From: JBBQUN01 sp963698395
GTDB taxonomy: Bacteria > Actinomycetota > Acidimicrobiia > Acidimicrobiales > SZUA-35
Length of the DNA: 64,000 nucleotides
Reading direction: 5' to 3'
NCBI GenBank assembly: GCA_963698395.1
Contig: CAVOQQ010000008.1
Coordinates: forward strand, 1,054,001 to 1,118,000
Part shown: positions 53,339 to 62,760 of the stretch, piece by piece
Numbering within the stretch: position 1 is the stretch's first letter
Layout of the letters: each line of letters begins with the position of its first letter
Notes under the pieces: model-generated
What the model saw: only the letters and a program-made list of their open reading frames with translations
What the model was told of the DNA's origin: nothing
The model's database searches: none
Translations under genes and position numbers: made by a program

Positions 53339-54293
53339 TCAGCCCTTCCGGATGCGTGGGTCGATGGCGGAGTACAGCAGGTCCACGAGGGTGTTGATGA
53401 TCACGTAGACCGTGGCGATGAAGACCGTGATGCCCTGGATGACCAGGATGTCACGCTGGTTGATGGCATTGAGCAAGGCGCCCACCGAGGCCGGGGATGG
53501 CGAACAGGAACTCGATGACGACGGTGCCGCCGAGCAGGGCACCGAAGTTGATGCCGACGATGGTGAGCAAGCTCAGCGAGCTCGGCCGAAGTGCGTGGCG
53601 GGCGAGGATGTAGCGGTCCCTCAGCCCTTTCGCCCGGGCCGAGAGGATGTAGTTCTCCTGGAGCGTGGCGATCATGTCGGACCGCACGAGTCGGGAGAAG
53701 ATGGCGAGCTGGGTGACCGCGAGGGCCGAGGCGGGCAGAATCGCACCCTTCAGGTTGGCGACCACGCCCTTTTCGCTGAGTCGCGCCCATCCGGTGGCCG
53801 GCAACCAGCCGAGTTGGACCGAGAAGAGCCAGATCAAGAAGATGCCGGTGATGAAGGCGGGCACCGAGAGGGCGATCTGTGCGCCGGCCGAGGTGGCCTT
53901 GTCGACCGGCCGACCCTGGCGGTAGGCGCCGACGACGCCGAGTGGAACGGCGAGAATGACGGCCAGAAAGATGGCCATGAAGGCCAGCTGGGCCGTGACC
54001 GGGAGACGTTCCTTGATGGTGGTCATCACCGGCTGCGAGGTCTGGTACGACTTGCCGAGGTCGCCCTGTACCGCATCGCCGAGCCAGAGCACGTACTGCT
54101 CGGGGACGGACTTGTTGAGATTGAGATCCTCTCGAATCTGAGCGACCTTGTCGAGATCGGAGAGGTTGTCGGCGCCGAGAATGGCGACGACGGGGTCCCC
54201 GGGTAGGAGTTTGGTCATCCCGAAGGTGATCATCGACACGGCCAACAAGGTGCCGATGAGTCGAGCCAACCTCGAGGCGATCACTTTCAACAT
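53339..54293 (-). pseudogene. dppB: Peptide ABC transporter permease, DppB type, apparent +1 frameshift
   Basis: A DppB-like permease from ATG 54293. The reading up to VVIEFLFAIPGLG (near 53490) is normal: six helices and the ERLP-type loop. There one extra base in a G-run (GGTGGG) moves the rest to the next frame, GALLNAINQRDILVIQG through IDPRIRKG, ending at 53339. Corrected length ~317 residues. The pore-forming subunit would be inactive without correction. Confidence 0.88.
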
Positions 54294-54425
54294 TGACGGG
54301 TGTTCCTCCTGCCCGGGTGACCGGGTCATACATGAATGTCTTGCGGGCGTCGACCGTGAGGCAACGCCGTCGAAGGGAGGGTCAGCCACCCTGGGGTGGC
54401 TGACCCTCACCATCGATGATTGTGA

Positions 54426-56228
54426 CTAGCCGATCCACACCTCGGCCCAGCGGCCTTCGGCGTTGGGCAGGCCCACGCCGAGGGCGCCGTCAGGCATGTG
54501 CCATGCGTTGAGACCGAAGATATTCGCTTCGGTCGCGATCATCACGGCGGTGTGGCCGGAGTACCACACAGGGACTTCCTCGGCCATACGCATCATGACC
54601 GTTTCGTAGAGCGCCTTGCGCTCCTCGAAGTCGGTGGTCTGAGAAGCAGCGACATTCGCCGTGAATGCCGCCTCGTCGAACCAGTTCGGGAAGTTCTGCG
54701 GTGAAACCACACCGGGGACACCGGCGGCCTCGGCCACTTCGGGGCTCCACGGAGCCATGGCAACGCCCAGCGGAATGGCCGGATCGGTGTCATCACCCCA
54801 GCGCCAGCAGTGGGCCTGGTGAACACCGAGGAAGCCGTTCTCGAGACCGAGAGCGTTGTTGATGTGGGTCTGCTGATCGAAGTTGGTCAGCGTCACGTTG
54901 GCCAGACCGGATCCGGTCCACGCCTGCTCGATCACCTGCATCGCCGCGATGAGGGTCGGGTCTGGTGGGCAGGAGAGCTCGACGTCGATGGGCTCACCGA
55001 CGGCCTTGCCGTCGGAGCGCTCTGGGTCATCGATGTAGGTCTGCAGCATGGCCTGGCCTGCAGGGAAGTCGAACTGCGGCCAAGCGTCGGCCACCTTCTG
55101 GCTCCACCAAGGGCTGTCCGGGCTGAACCACTGGGTGGCCGGCAAGGAGATGCCGGTGCCGCCGAGGGCCTCGATGACCTGGGACTGGTCGTTCATGAGG
55201 GTGAGACCCATACGAACACGCAGATCGTCGAACGGAGCAACGGCCACGTTGAACATGCCGCCACCGGTGTTGTTGCCCTGGAATTCGTAGAGCGTCAGCT
55301 CTTCGCCGCCGTCTTTCGCGGCCCGGGTGTCACGGATCGTTCCCTGACGGAGCGTCTGCATGGCGTTGGTCGTACCCGAGAGCAGCGAGTCGAGGCGGGC
55401 TCCCTCGTCGGGAATCGGCTTGAACACGATGGAGTCGAGGAACGGCAGCTGGTTGCCTTCGGGATCGCTCAGCCAGTAGCTGTCGTTGCGAACCACCACG
55501 GTCTCGTTGTCGAGGTCACGCTTTTCGATCATGAACGGTCCAGTGCCAACTGGTGCGATGCTGAATCCATCGGGATCGGCAGCGGCAGCTGCGGGCTCGA
55601 AGACCCAGAACTGATACTTGCTCAGGAAAGCCGGGAAGGCCGCGTTGGGACTCGCCAGGGTGTAGGTGACCTCGAGGTCACCGCTCGCCTCAACGGTGAG
55701 GAGTCCGGCTGCAGCAATTTGGCCCGCCGTGGCAGCGCCTTCCTGCTGAAGCGCATACATGTCGACGATGGTCTGCGCAGTGAGCGGCACACCATTGTGG
55801 AACTCGACGCCGGATCGGAGGGTCATGGTCCATACGGTGAGGTCGTCACTCGGCGTGAGTGTCTCAGCGAGGAAGGGTTCGAAGGTGCCCTCGGCCGTCT
55901 GTTCGATCAGTTTGTCGAAGATGGCGATCTGCATGTTGAGACACGGCGAGGAGCACGAGTCCTCCCATGGCCGCAGACCAGTAGCCTCGGCCTCGAGGCC
56001 GATGGTGACCGTGCCGCCGTAGGTGCGCTCACCCTCGACTTCCTCGACTTCGGTGACGACCTCCTCTTCGGCGACGGCGCCCGCCTCGACCGCTGTGGTC
56101 TCGCTCGATCCTTCGCCTTCGCTGCCGCTCGCGCTGCCCCCATCACTGTCGCTGCCACCACAGGCGGCGGCGACGAGTGAGAGTGCGAACACGACGGCGA
56201 TGAGCTTCTTCAACTCATGCCATTTCAT
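54426..56228 (-). CDS. dppA: Peptide ABC transporter substrate-binding lipoprotein
   Basis: A 600-residue family-5 solute-binding protein. Lipoprotein signal with lipobox LVAAAC (Cys23), then an acidic Gly/Ser linker and the binding domain (YGGTVTIGLEAEATGLRPW, SGVEFHNGVPLTAQTIVDMY, VGTGPFMIEKRD). It presents peptides or other ligands to the permease pair. Located between the ATPase and permease genes of the same operon. Confidence 0.88.
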   Translation of the reverse strand: MKWHELKKLIAVVFALSLVAAACGGSDSDGGSASGSEGEGSSETTAVEAGAVAEEEVVTEVEEVEGERTYGGTVTIGLEAEATGLRPWEDSCSSPCLNMQIAIFDKLIEQTAEGTFEPFLAETLTPSDDLTVWTMTLRSGVEFHNGVPLTAQTIVDMYALQQEGAATAGQIAAAGLLTVEASGDLEVTYTLASPNAAFPAFLSKYQFWVFEPAAAAADPDGFSIAPVGTGPFMIEKRDLDNETVVVRNDSYWLSDPEGNQLPFLDSIVFKPIPDEGARLDSLLSGTTNAMQTLRQGTIRDTRAAKDGGEELTLYEFQGNNTGGGMFNVAVAPFDDLRVRMGLTLMNDQSQVIEALGGTGISLPATQWFSPDSPWWSQKVADAWPQFDFPAGQAMLQTYIDDPERSDGKAVGEPIDVELSCPPDPTLIAAMQVIEQAWTGSGLANVTLTNFDQQTHINNALGLENGFLGVHQAHCWRWGDDTDPAIPLGVAMAPWSPEVAEAAGVPGVVSPQNFPNWFDEAAFTANVAASQTTDFEERKALYETVMMRMAEEVPVWYSGHTAVMIATEANIFGLNAWHMPDGALGVGLPNAEGRWAEVWIG

Positions 56229-56328
56229 TCAGGTATCTCCCCTACTTGCTTCCATTGGTGCGAGCCGACCTGGCCCGACCGTTTGACTCGATCGCCTCTG
56301 CTCAGCCGAGTCACCGGCCTCGCAGTGT

Positions 56329-57354
56329 TCACTGTGTGATCGAGAGCTCTGTTTCCCGGACAGGAACCAGAGGATGGTGGCACGCCACGAAATGATCGTC
56401 GCCAACGCGACGCATCTGTGGTTCGGTCGTCGTGCAGATCTCGTCTGCGTATGGACACCGGGTGCGAAATCGACAGCCCGAAGGCGGATTGATGGGCGAC
56501 GGCAAGCCCTCATCGACGAGGACGTCTTCGTCGAGCACGATCATGGGATCGGGAATCGGCGCCGACCCGAGCAGCAAACTGGTGTACGGATGGGCCGGAT
56601 TGGCGTACAGCTCGTCGGACTCGGAGACCTCGCACATCTTGCCGAGGTACATCACGGCGACTCGGTCGCTGATGTTCTTGACGACGGCGAGGTCGTGGGC
56701 GATGAAGACCAGCGTGAGCCCATAGCGAGCCTTCAGGTCTTCGAGCATGTTGAGGATCTGGGCCTGGACCGACACGTCGAGCGCCGAGACGGGTTCGTCG
56801 CAGATGATCAACTGTGGCTCGAGCACGAGCGAGCGAGCGATCGAGATGCGCTGGCATTGACCGCCGGAGAACTCATGCGGGTACTTCGGACGAGCGACGT
56901 CGGGGTCGATGCCGACCGCGTTGAGCATGGTGTCGACGAGTTCGGTCTGCTTGGCCTCGTCGTCGGGTCCCCACACCTTGAGCGGTTCGGCCACGACGTC
57001 GCCGACCGTTCGGCGGGGGTTGAGCGACGAGATGGGGTCCTGGAAGATCATCTGCAGGTTGGTGCGCATCTCGCGTAGCGCCTCACCCTTGAGGCTGGTG
57101 AGTTCCCGACCGTCCAGCCGGACCGATCCGCCGGTTGGCACCGGCAGCTGGAGGATGGCTCGTCCGGTGGTGGACTTGCCACAGCCGGACTCGCCAACGA
57201 GGCCGAGGGTTTCGCCCGCGATGATGTCGAAGCTGATCCCACTGACCGCATGGACGACCGCTTTGCGGCCGGCGGGAAACTCGACGGTGAGGTCCTCGAC
57301 CCGCAGCAGTGATTCGTTCTCGGGGCGCAGGTGCGCCTTGCCGGAACCGGCCAT
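56329..57354 (-). CDS. dppF: Peptide ABC transporter ATPase, DppF type
   Basis: A 341-residue ATP-binding subunit. Walker A GESGCGKSTTGRAIL, ABC signature EFSGGQCQRISIARS, Walker B LIICDEPVSALDVSVQ. The C-terminal oligopeptide/dipeptide extension is present with CRFRTRCPYADEIC, whose cysteines match those in families with an iron-sulfur-type cluster. Confidence 0.92.
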   Translation of the reverse strand: MAGSGKAHLRPENESLLRVEDLTVEFPAGRKAVVHAVSGISFDIIAGETLGLVGESGCGKSTTGRAILQLPVPTGGSVRLDGRELTSLKGEALREMRTNLQMIFQDPISSLNPRRTVGDVVAEPLKVWGPDDEAKQTELVDTMLNAVGIDPDVARPKYPHEFSGGQCQRISIARSLVLEPQLIICDEPVSALDVSVQAQILNMLEDLKARYGLTLVFIAHDLAVVKNISDRVAVMYLGKMCEVSESDELYANPAHPYTSLLLGSAPIPDPMIVLDEDVLVDEGLPSPINPPSGCRFRTRCPYADEICTTTEPQMRRVGDDHFVACHHPLVPVRETELSITQ

Positions 57355-57430
57355 CAGTTGGTCTCCTGAAGGGTGGAGGCGGTCGTGGGGGTGACAGCGA
57401 TGAGGGATGAGTGGAGGAAGCTGGCGGAGA

Positions 57431-58555
57431 TCATCCGATCACGAGCTCCTCGGTTGCGAGCGCCTTGCCGGCGGCGGCGAGTGTGACGGGGTTCCCGGCG
57501 GCGAGATTCGCGTCGTAGGCCTCGCGAGCCTCGGGCGAGCCGACCGGATACCAGCAGGCAAAGGAATGGTCGGGCGTCGACGCCGGCCTCAGCGGTGGCT
57601 CCTCGTTGAAGCACTTGGGCTGGGCATAGGGGCAACGCGGCGAGAACGAGCAACCCTTCGGCGGGTTGATCAGATCAGGTGGGCGGCCGGTGATGGCCTG
57701 GAGCCGCGTGTGCTTGGGATTGGTGACCTTCGGGATCGAGTTGAGCAGACCCTCGGTGTAGGGGTGCTTCATTTCGGCGAAGAGGTTCTTGGTGGCCCCC
57801 TTCTCGACCGCCTTGCCGGCGTACATGACCATGATCTCGTCGGCACGCCCGGCGACGACGCCGAGGTCGTGCGTGACCAGGATCATCGACATGTAGCGAT
57901 CACGTTGCTGCTGGCGAAGCAGGTTCAAGATCTGGTGCTGGACCGTCACATCGAGGGCGGTCGTTGGTTCATCGGCGAAGAGCATCTTGGGCCCGCACGC
58001 CAAGGCAATGGCAATCGACACCCGTTGGCGCATGCCGCCCGAAAGCTGGTGGGGGTAGACATCGAAGCGTTCTTCGGGCTCGGGGATTCTGACACTCCGG
58101 AGCAGCTCGACCGCCGTGTCGCGGGCCTCGCTCTTCGAAACCCCCAGGTGGTAGCGAAGGTGCTCGGTGACCTGTCGACCGACTTTCACCACCGGGTTCA
58201 GCGAGGTCATCGGGTCCTGGAAGACCATGGCCATCTCTACCCCCCAGAGCTCTCGCATCTCGGCATTGGACTTGCCGATGAGATCCTCTCCGTTGTAGAG
58301 AACCGCGCCGGAGGCGATCACGTTCGGCGCGATGTTGAGGCGCATCACCGAACGAGCCAGCACGGTCTTGCCCGAGCCGGATTCACCGACGACGCCGAGC
58401 GTGGTGCCACGCTTCAGGGCGAAGCTGACACCATCGACGGCCTTGACGATGCCCGCCGGGGTGGCGAAATGCGTCTTCAGGTCCTTGACCACGAGCAATT
58501 CGTCGGTCGACGAGGCAGCGTGGATGTGTTCGCTGTCGCTGGCTGACTTGTTCAT
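57431..58555 (-). CDS. dppD: Peptide ABC transporter ATPase, DppD type
   Basis: A 374-residue ATP-binding subunit. Walker A GESGSGKTVLARSV, signature QLSGGMRQRVSIA, Walker B LFADEPTTALDVTVQ, and the C-terminal cysteine motif CSFSPRCPYAQPKC. ATG 58555 gives the normal start. It is the first gene of the dpp operon (dppD-F-A-B-C). Confidence 0.92.
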   Translation of the reverse strand: MNKSASDSEHIHAASSTDELLVVKDLKTHFATPAGIVKAVDGVSFALKRGTTLGVVGESGSGKTVLARSVMRLNIAPNVIASGAVLYNGEDLIGKSNAEMRELWGVEMAMVFQDPMTSLNPVVKVGRQVTEHLRYHLGVSKSEARDTAVELLRSVRIPEPEERFDVYPHQLSGGMRQRVSIAIALACGPKMLFADEPTTALDVTVQHQILNLLRQQQRDRYMSMILVTHDLGVVAGRADEIMVMYAGKAVEKGATKNLFAEMKHPYTEGLLNSIPKVTNPKHTRLQAITGRPPDLINPPKGCSFSPRCPYAQPKCFNEEPPLRPASTPDHSFACWYPVGSPEAREAYDANLAAGNPVTLAAAGKALATEELVIG

Positions 58556-58893
58556 CGTCCCCCGGTTACTTCGGCTGGTGGCTGGCAATGATGGCCCAGG
58601 TTTGTGACCCGCGTCACGCACCCAACGGAATCGACACACGACGGCAATGCACAGGGCGAGACGGCGATGTGTCCAATGGCACGCCGTTGTGTAGTCGCTG
58701 AGCCTCCCTGCGGTCAAACACCAAAGGGAAGGAAATGTCGTGATTTTCGCGGCTCGAACGGCTCCGAGCAGCGGTTTGCGCTCTCGTCAGTGGGTTTGCA
58801 TCCCGGCGATGCGACTCGATCGTTCCTCAATTGTCTTGGAAATCTGGTCTCGGGACTCTGGTCCCGGAGATCCCCGAGTGTCGACGCTGTTGC
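58556..58893. other. 338-bp intergenic region upstream of the dpp operon
   Basis: Apart from the Crp-like site I see no gene. A weak minus-strand promoter guess is TTGGAC then TGTGCA after 17 bp; the second box is poor. Confidence 0.5.
58603..58618. promoter_or_regulatory. Crp/GlxR-like operator
   Basis: TGTGACCCGCGTCACG matches the TGTGA-N6-TCACA consensus at all but the last base, with perfect GTGAC/GTCAC arms. It is centred 55 bp upstream of dppD, suitable for cAMP-receptor-type control of the peptide transporter. Confidence 0.55.
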
Positions 58894-59718
58894 TCAGGAC
58901 CGGGCGAAGACCAAGGAAAATTCCATGATGCCGACCTCGTCGACGCTGGCCACCACCGGCGCCTTCGGCGGATCGATGTCGAAGTCGACCATGGCGATCT
59001 CGGTCGAACCGATCACCAGGAGCCGTCCGGCGACGACCTGTCCTTCGATCGCGACCTGCACCGCTCGGGTGACGCCGTGGAGGGTGAGCTCGCCGCCGGC
59101 GGTCGTGGTGAGCGTCGAACCCTCGGCCGGCAGAGCATCGACGATGATGGGTTCGGTGAGGACGAAGCCGGCCTCGGGGAACGTGTCGGTCTCGAGTCCC
59201 TGTCGCCGCATCTGTGCGTCACGCGCCCCGTTGTCGCTCGCCAACTGGGTGAGATCGGCCACGATCGAGACGGATTCGATGGTCAGGTCTCGGCCGACGA
59301 GTTCGCCGGTGACCACCGCGGTTCGTCCGACGGCGGTGAAATCGCCGACGCCGCCAAGCACCTCGTTCACCCGGTAGCCGACGAACGTGGCCTCGCTCGG
59401 CACGACCTGCCACGTGCCGGTCAGGTTTTCGACCACTTCGATCACCGTCGCTTCGGTGGTGGTCGCTGCGTCGTCGGCGGGCTCGGAGCTTCCCGGCTGG
59501 GTGGTGGTCGGGTAGGCGGACTCGTCGTCGGTCGTCGCGGGATCACCCGACGACTCGGTGTCGGTCGTTGCGGTCTCGGCGTCGACGAGCGCGGCCGACT
59601 CGGCCAGCGAGACCTCCGCCTCGGCTTCGTCGAACAGGCCGAGCCACCAGGCGGCGCCCAGGGCGATGATCACGACGAGACCGAGGGCCGAGGCGACGAC
59701 GACGAGCTTCTTGTTCAT
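58894..59718 (-). CDS. YceI-like lipocalin domain, membrane-anchored
   Basis: A 274-residue protein: N-terminal helix (VVVASALGLVVIIALGAAWWL), a Thr/Glu/Ser-rich linker (35-95) and a YceI domain (TWQVVPSEATFVGYRVNE, LTQLASDNGARDAQMRRQGL, PEAGFVLTEPIIV, LTLHGVTRAVQV). YceI proteins bind isoprenoid lipids. Outward-facing anchor is likely. Its leader contains a stem and an intrinsic terminator. Confidence 0.88.
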   Translation of the reverse strand: MNKKLVVVASALGLVVIIALGAAWWLGLFDEAEAEVSLAESAALVDAETATTDTESSGDPATTDDESAYPTTTQPGSSEPADDAATTTEATVIEVVENLTGTWQVVPSEATFVGYRVNEVLGGVGDFTAVGRTAVVTGELVGRDLTIESVSIVADLTQLASDNGARDAQMRRQGLETDTFPEAGFVLTEPIIVDALPAEGSTLTTTAGGELTLHGVTRAVQVAIEGQVVAGRLLVIGSTEIAMVDFDIDPPKAPVVASVDEVGIMEFSLVFARS

Positions 59719-59743
59719 GACTGAACCCTAGCCACAATCGAAA

Positions 59744-59779
59744 AAGAGTGAGGGGGTGGTCCGGCCGGACCACCCCCTC
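59744..59779 (-). terminator. Strong intrinsic terminator, minus strand
   Basis: Perfect 13-bp arms (GAGGGGGTGGTCC / GGACCACCCCCTC) around GGCC, followed on the minus strand by ACTCTTTTT. It lies 26 bp upstream of the yceI-like start codon, so it ends transcription before that gene. Confidence 0.85.
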
Positions 59780-59880
59780 GGTGTCGAGAACAAAATGCCC
59801 ATGTGTGGGACCTCTGCCCGCCAGAGGTGACTCCCACAAGCACTGTTCCCGGTACCCGCACCATCAGTGAACACCATCCC
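59744..59880 (-). ncRNA. Candidate small RNA or attenuator leader
   Basis: Just ahead of the terminator, minus strand, a two-part stem folds: TGTGGGA (7 bp) with TCCCACA, and inside it CCTCTG (6 bp) with CAGAGG around a 5-nt loop, with a one-sided GTCA bulge (positions 59804-59838). Either a free small RNA with its own terminator, or a riboswitch-type leader for the yceI-like gene 26 bp downstream. Does not resemble SRP RNA, tmRNA or 6S RNA as I know them. Confidence 0.35.
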
Positions 59881-60046
59881 CACCCTCCGTGGCAATGCCA
59901 GATCGAGAAATGAGTTGGTTGCCCCATGCCGTCCGAGCGTCGCGAGATCGGCGAATCGCGGTCGAGTCACCCGGGGGTCAGCGCCAATTGTCGGCAAATT
60001 CATCCTGTGGGCTGCAGCCAGGTGATGGTTCGGGCAGGATGGAGGG

Positions 60047-61288
60047 ATGGCACTCGAAGCTGGTTCCCGTCCGAAGGTCCTGAGCATCGTTCTCGCTGGT
60101 GGCGAGGGCAAGCGGATGATGCCGCTGACGCTCGATCGAGCCAAGCCGGCGGTGCCCTTCGGGGGGCACTACCGCCTCATCGACTTCGCTCTGTCGAACC
60201 TGGCGAATGGCGGGTACCGCAAGCTCGTGGTGCTCACCCAGTACAAGTCCCACTCGCTCGACGTCCACATCTCCAAGACCTGGCGGATGTCGACCCTGCT
60301 CGGCAACTACGTCACCTCGGTCCCGGCCCAGATGCGCCGGGGTCAGCGGTGGTTCGAGGGTTCGGCCGACGCGCTCTTCCAGAATCTGAACCTCGTCGAC
60401 GATGAGAAGCCCGACTACATCTTCGTCTTCGGTGCCGATCACATCTATCGGATGGATCCACGTCAGATGCTCGATCAGCACATCCAGAGCGGCGCCGCCT
60501 GCACCGTCGCCGCCCTTCGGGCCGAGCGGTCCGAGGCGCACCAGTTCGGCGTCATCGAACAGGGCGAGGGCACCGCGATCAAGGCGTTCCTCGAAAAGCC
60601 GGCCGACCCGCCGGGACTCGCCGATGACCCGACCAAGTCGTTCGTCTCGATGGGCAACTACGTCTTCACCGCCGAGGCCCTGCGTGCCGCGTTGCACGCC
60701 GATTCCGAGATCGACGATTCGCACCACGATCTCGGCGGCGATCTCATCCCGTACTTCGTCGATCGCGGCGAGGCCGGGGTCTATGACTACTCGACCAATG
60801 TGGTTCCCGGCGATGACACGCTCCAGCGCGGCTACTGGCGTGACGTCGGAACGCTCGATGCCTACTTCGACGCCAACATGGACCTCGTGAAGCCCCTGCC
60901 GCCCTTCAGTCTCTACAACGAAGACTGGCCCATCTGGACGCTCGGGCGCTCGCTCCCGGCGGCCAAGTTCGTCATCGACGGAACCCAACACCCCAGCGTG
61001 TCGAACTCCATGGTGAGCAATGGCAGCATCTTGTCGGGGTGCACGGTGTCCGACGCCGTCGTCTCACCCGGATGCCGAATCCAACGCGGCGCCGAGGTCG
61101 ATGGTGCCGTGCTCTTCGACGGCGTGCGCATCGGTGAGGGCGCCGTCGTTCGCCGGGCGATCATCGACAAGAACGTGGTGGTGCCGGCAGGCACGCGCAT
61201 CGGTGTCGACATCGAGGAAGACCGCAAACGGTTCACCGTGACCGACTCGGGCATCGTGGCGATCAACAAGAACTACACGTTCGAGTAA
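60047..61288 (+). CDS. glgC: Glucose-1-phosphate adenylyltransferase
   Basis: A 413-residue enzyme making ADP-glucose for glycogen. N-terminal nucleotidyltransferase signature VLAGGEGKRMMPLTLDRAKPA, substrate motifs FALSNLANGGYRKLVV, FVFGADHIYRMD and a C-terminal beta-helix (SNGSILSGCTVSDAVVSPGC). GGATGGAGGG precedes the ATG. Convergent with glgA. Confidence 0.95.
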   Translation: MALEAGSRPKVLSIVLAGGEGKRMMPLTLDRAKPAVPFGGHYRLIDFALSNLANGGYRKLVVLTQYKSHSLDVHISKTWRMSTLLGNYVTSVPAQMRRGQRWFEGSADALFQNLNLVDDEKPDYIFVFGADHIYRMDPRQMLDQHIQSGAACTVAALRAERSEAHQFGVIEQGEGTAIKAFLEKPADPPGLADDPTKSFVSMGNYVFTAEALRAALHADSEIDDSHHDLGGDLIPYFVDRGEAGVYDYSTNVVPGDDTLQRGYWRDVGTLDAYFDANMDLVKPLPPFSLYNEDWPIWTLGRSLPAAKFVIDGTQHPSVSNSMVSNGSILSGCTVSDAVVSPGCRIQRGAEVDGAVLFDGVRIGEGAVVRRAIIDKNVVVPAGTRIGVDIEEDRKRFTVTDSGIVAINKNYTFE

Positions 61289-61306
61289 TCCCGCTCCAGT
61301 CAGCGG

Positions 61307-62731
61307 TCAGCGGCCACCTGCAAGCAATCGCTCGTAGTGTTCGAGGTGGCGTTTGGCCGGCTCGTTCCACGACCAGTCGATCGCCATGCCCCGTTGTTGG
61401 ATCGCCCGACGGCGCTTGGTCGTTCGGTGCGCTCGAGCTGCACGATGGGTGGCATCGAGCAGGCCGGTCAGGTCGACGGTCGCCGACAGGAATCCGGTGC
61501 CGCGCCGCGAATCGTCGTCGGCGTCGACGATGGTGTCGACCAGCCCGCCGACGGCGGTGGCGATCGGGATCGTGCCATAGGCCATCGACTGCATCTGGGC
61601 GAGACCGCAGGGTTCGAAGCGGCTGGGCATGATGAACAGGTCGGCGCCGGCGAACAGACGATGCGCCAGCGGTTCGTCGTAGCGATCGGTGATCGCCGCC
61701 ACTCGATGGGGGAAGCGCTCGACGGTCGAGCGTGTCGCGTCGACCAGGTTCGCCTGACCCGACCCGAGGATGACGAGGCGAGCGTCGAGATGCTCCAGGT
61801 AGGGGGCGAGTCCGAGGGCGATGTCGACGCCCTTCTGGTCGACCATTCGGGTCACCATGGCCAACACCAGGGCGTCGTCATCAGGGATGCCGAACTCGGC
61901 TGCGATCGAAGTTCGGGCGGCCGACTTGGCGGCCTCGATGGTCTTGATGCCGTCGGTCGCGGGGTCGTAGGTGGAGGGAAGGTGGGGATCCGTCGCCGGG
62001 TTCCATGCCTCCACGTCGATACCGTTTCGGATGCCCACCAGGGCATCGCCGATCCGAGCCAGTTCGTGATCGAGACCCATACCGTGCTCCGGGGTCAGGA
62101 TCTCTCGGGCATAGTTCGGGCTGACCGCGATGACGGCGTCGGCCGACCGGATGGCGCCCAACAACGGATTCGTGGCGTCGAACCATGCGAAGCGCCACGG
62201 ATCGACCGGGATGCGATTCAGCCATTCGCCACTGGCGATGCCCTGATAGCCGAGGGTGTGGATCGTCAGCAGCGTGGGAGGCGGTCGACCGATGAAACCG
62301 AGCGTGGCCGCAGTGTGCCAGTCGTTGAGGTGCAAGACATCGGGCTCGAGTCTGCGGGTCAAGGCCGCAATGCCGGCAGCGAACGCGAAGAAGCGATAGT
62401 CGTTGTCGGGCCACCCCTCCCCGGTCAGCGGATCGACATAGGGGTGGGGTCGGGCCATTCCCGGCCTGCTGATCAAGACGACGTCGTCGAAGCCGGCGAT
62501 GGCGCCGCGGCGTGCGATGGTCTCGCCCGCCCATTCGGGAACGTCGAGGTGCAGGATCTCGGCGTCGGCACCGAGGTCGAGATCGCCGTAGTCGGGAAGA
62601 ACGATCGTCAGCCCGACCCCGAGACGCTGGAGCTCACGGGCAAGACCGGCGGCGGCTTCGGCCAGCCCCCCGACGCGGGCCAGAGGGGCGAGTTCGGCGG
62701 TGGCGAAGAGGACGTTCAAGGCAGGCTCCAT
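61307..62731 (-). CDS. glgA: Glycogen synthase
   Basis: A 474-residue GT5 glycosyltransferase that extends glycogen from ADP-glucose. The N-terminal nucleotide site is usually KxGGL; here it reads ARVGGLAEAAAGL, so Lys is replaced by Arg. C-terminal catalytic parts are AVIAVSPNYA, SRFEPCGLAQMQSM and GTIPIATAVGGLVDT. Glu/Cys residues of the acid pair are present. Probably co-transcribed with glgX. Confidence 0.88.
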   Translation of the reverse strand: MEPALNVLFATAELAPLARVGGLAEAAAGLARELQRLGVGLTIVLPDYGDLDLGADAEILHLDVPEWAGETIARRGAIAGFDDVVLISRPGMARPHPYVDPLTGEGWPDNDYRFFAFAAGIAALTRRLEPDVLHLNDWHTAATLGFIGRPPPTLLTIHTLGYQGIASGEWLNRIPVDPWRFAWFDATNPLLGAIRSADAVIAVSPNYAREILTPEHGMGLDHELARIGDALVGIRNGIDVEAWNPATDPHLPSTYDPATDGIKTIEAAKSAARTSIAAEFGIPDDDALVLAMVTRMVDQKGVDIALGLAPYLEHLDARLVILGSGQANLVDATRSTVERFPHRVAAITDRYDEPLAHRLFAGADLFIMPSRFEPCGLAQMQSMAYGTIPIATAVGGLVDTIVDADDDSRRGTGFLSATVDLTGLLDATHRAARAHRTTKRRRAIQQRGMAIDWSWNEPAKRHLEHYERLLAGGR

Positions 62732-62760
62732 CGGGGGACGTGCGGGGGTGGGTGAATCGG

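Noticed and set aside
59780..60046. SRP RNA, tmRNA or 6S RNA
   Set aside because: No GGAAGG apical loop of SRP RNA, no tRNA-like ends, no long central-bubble hairpin.
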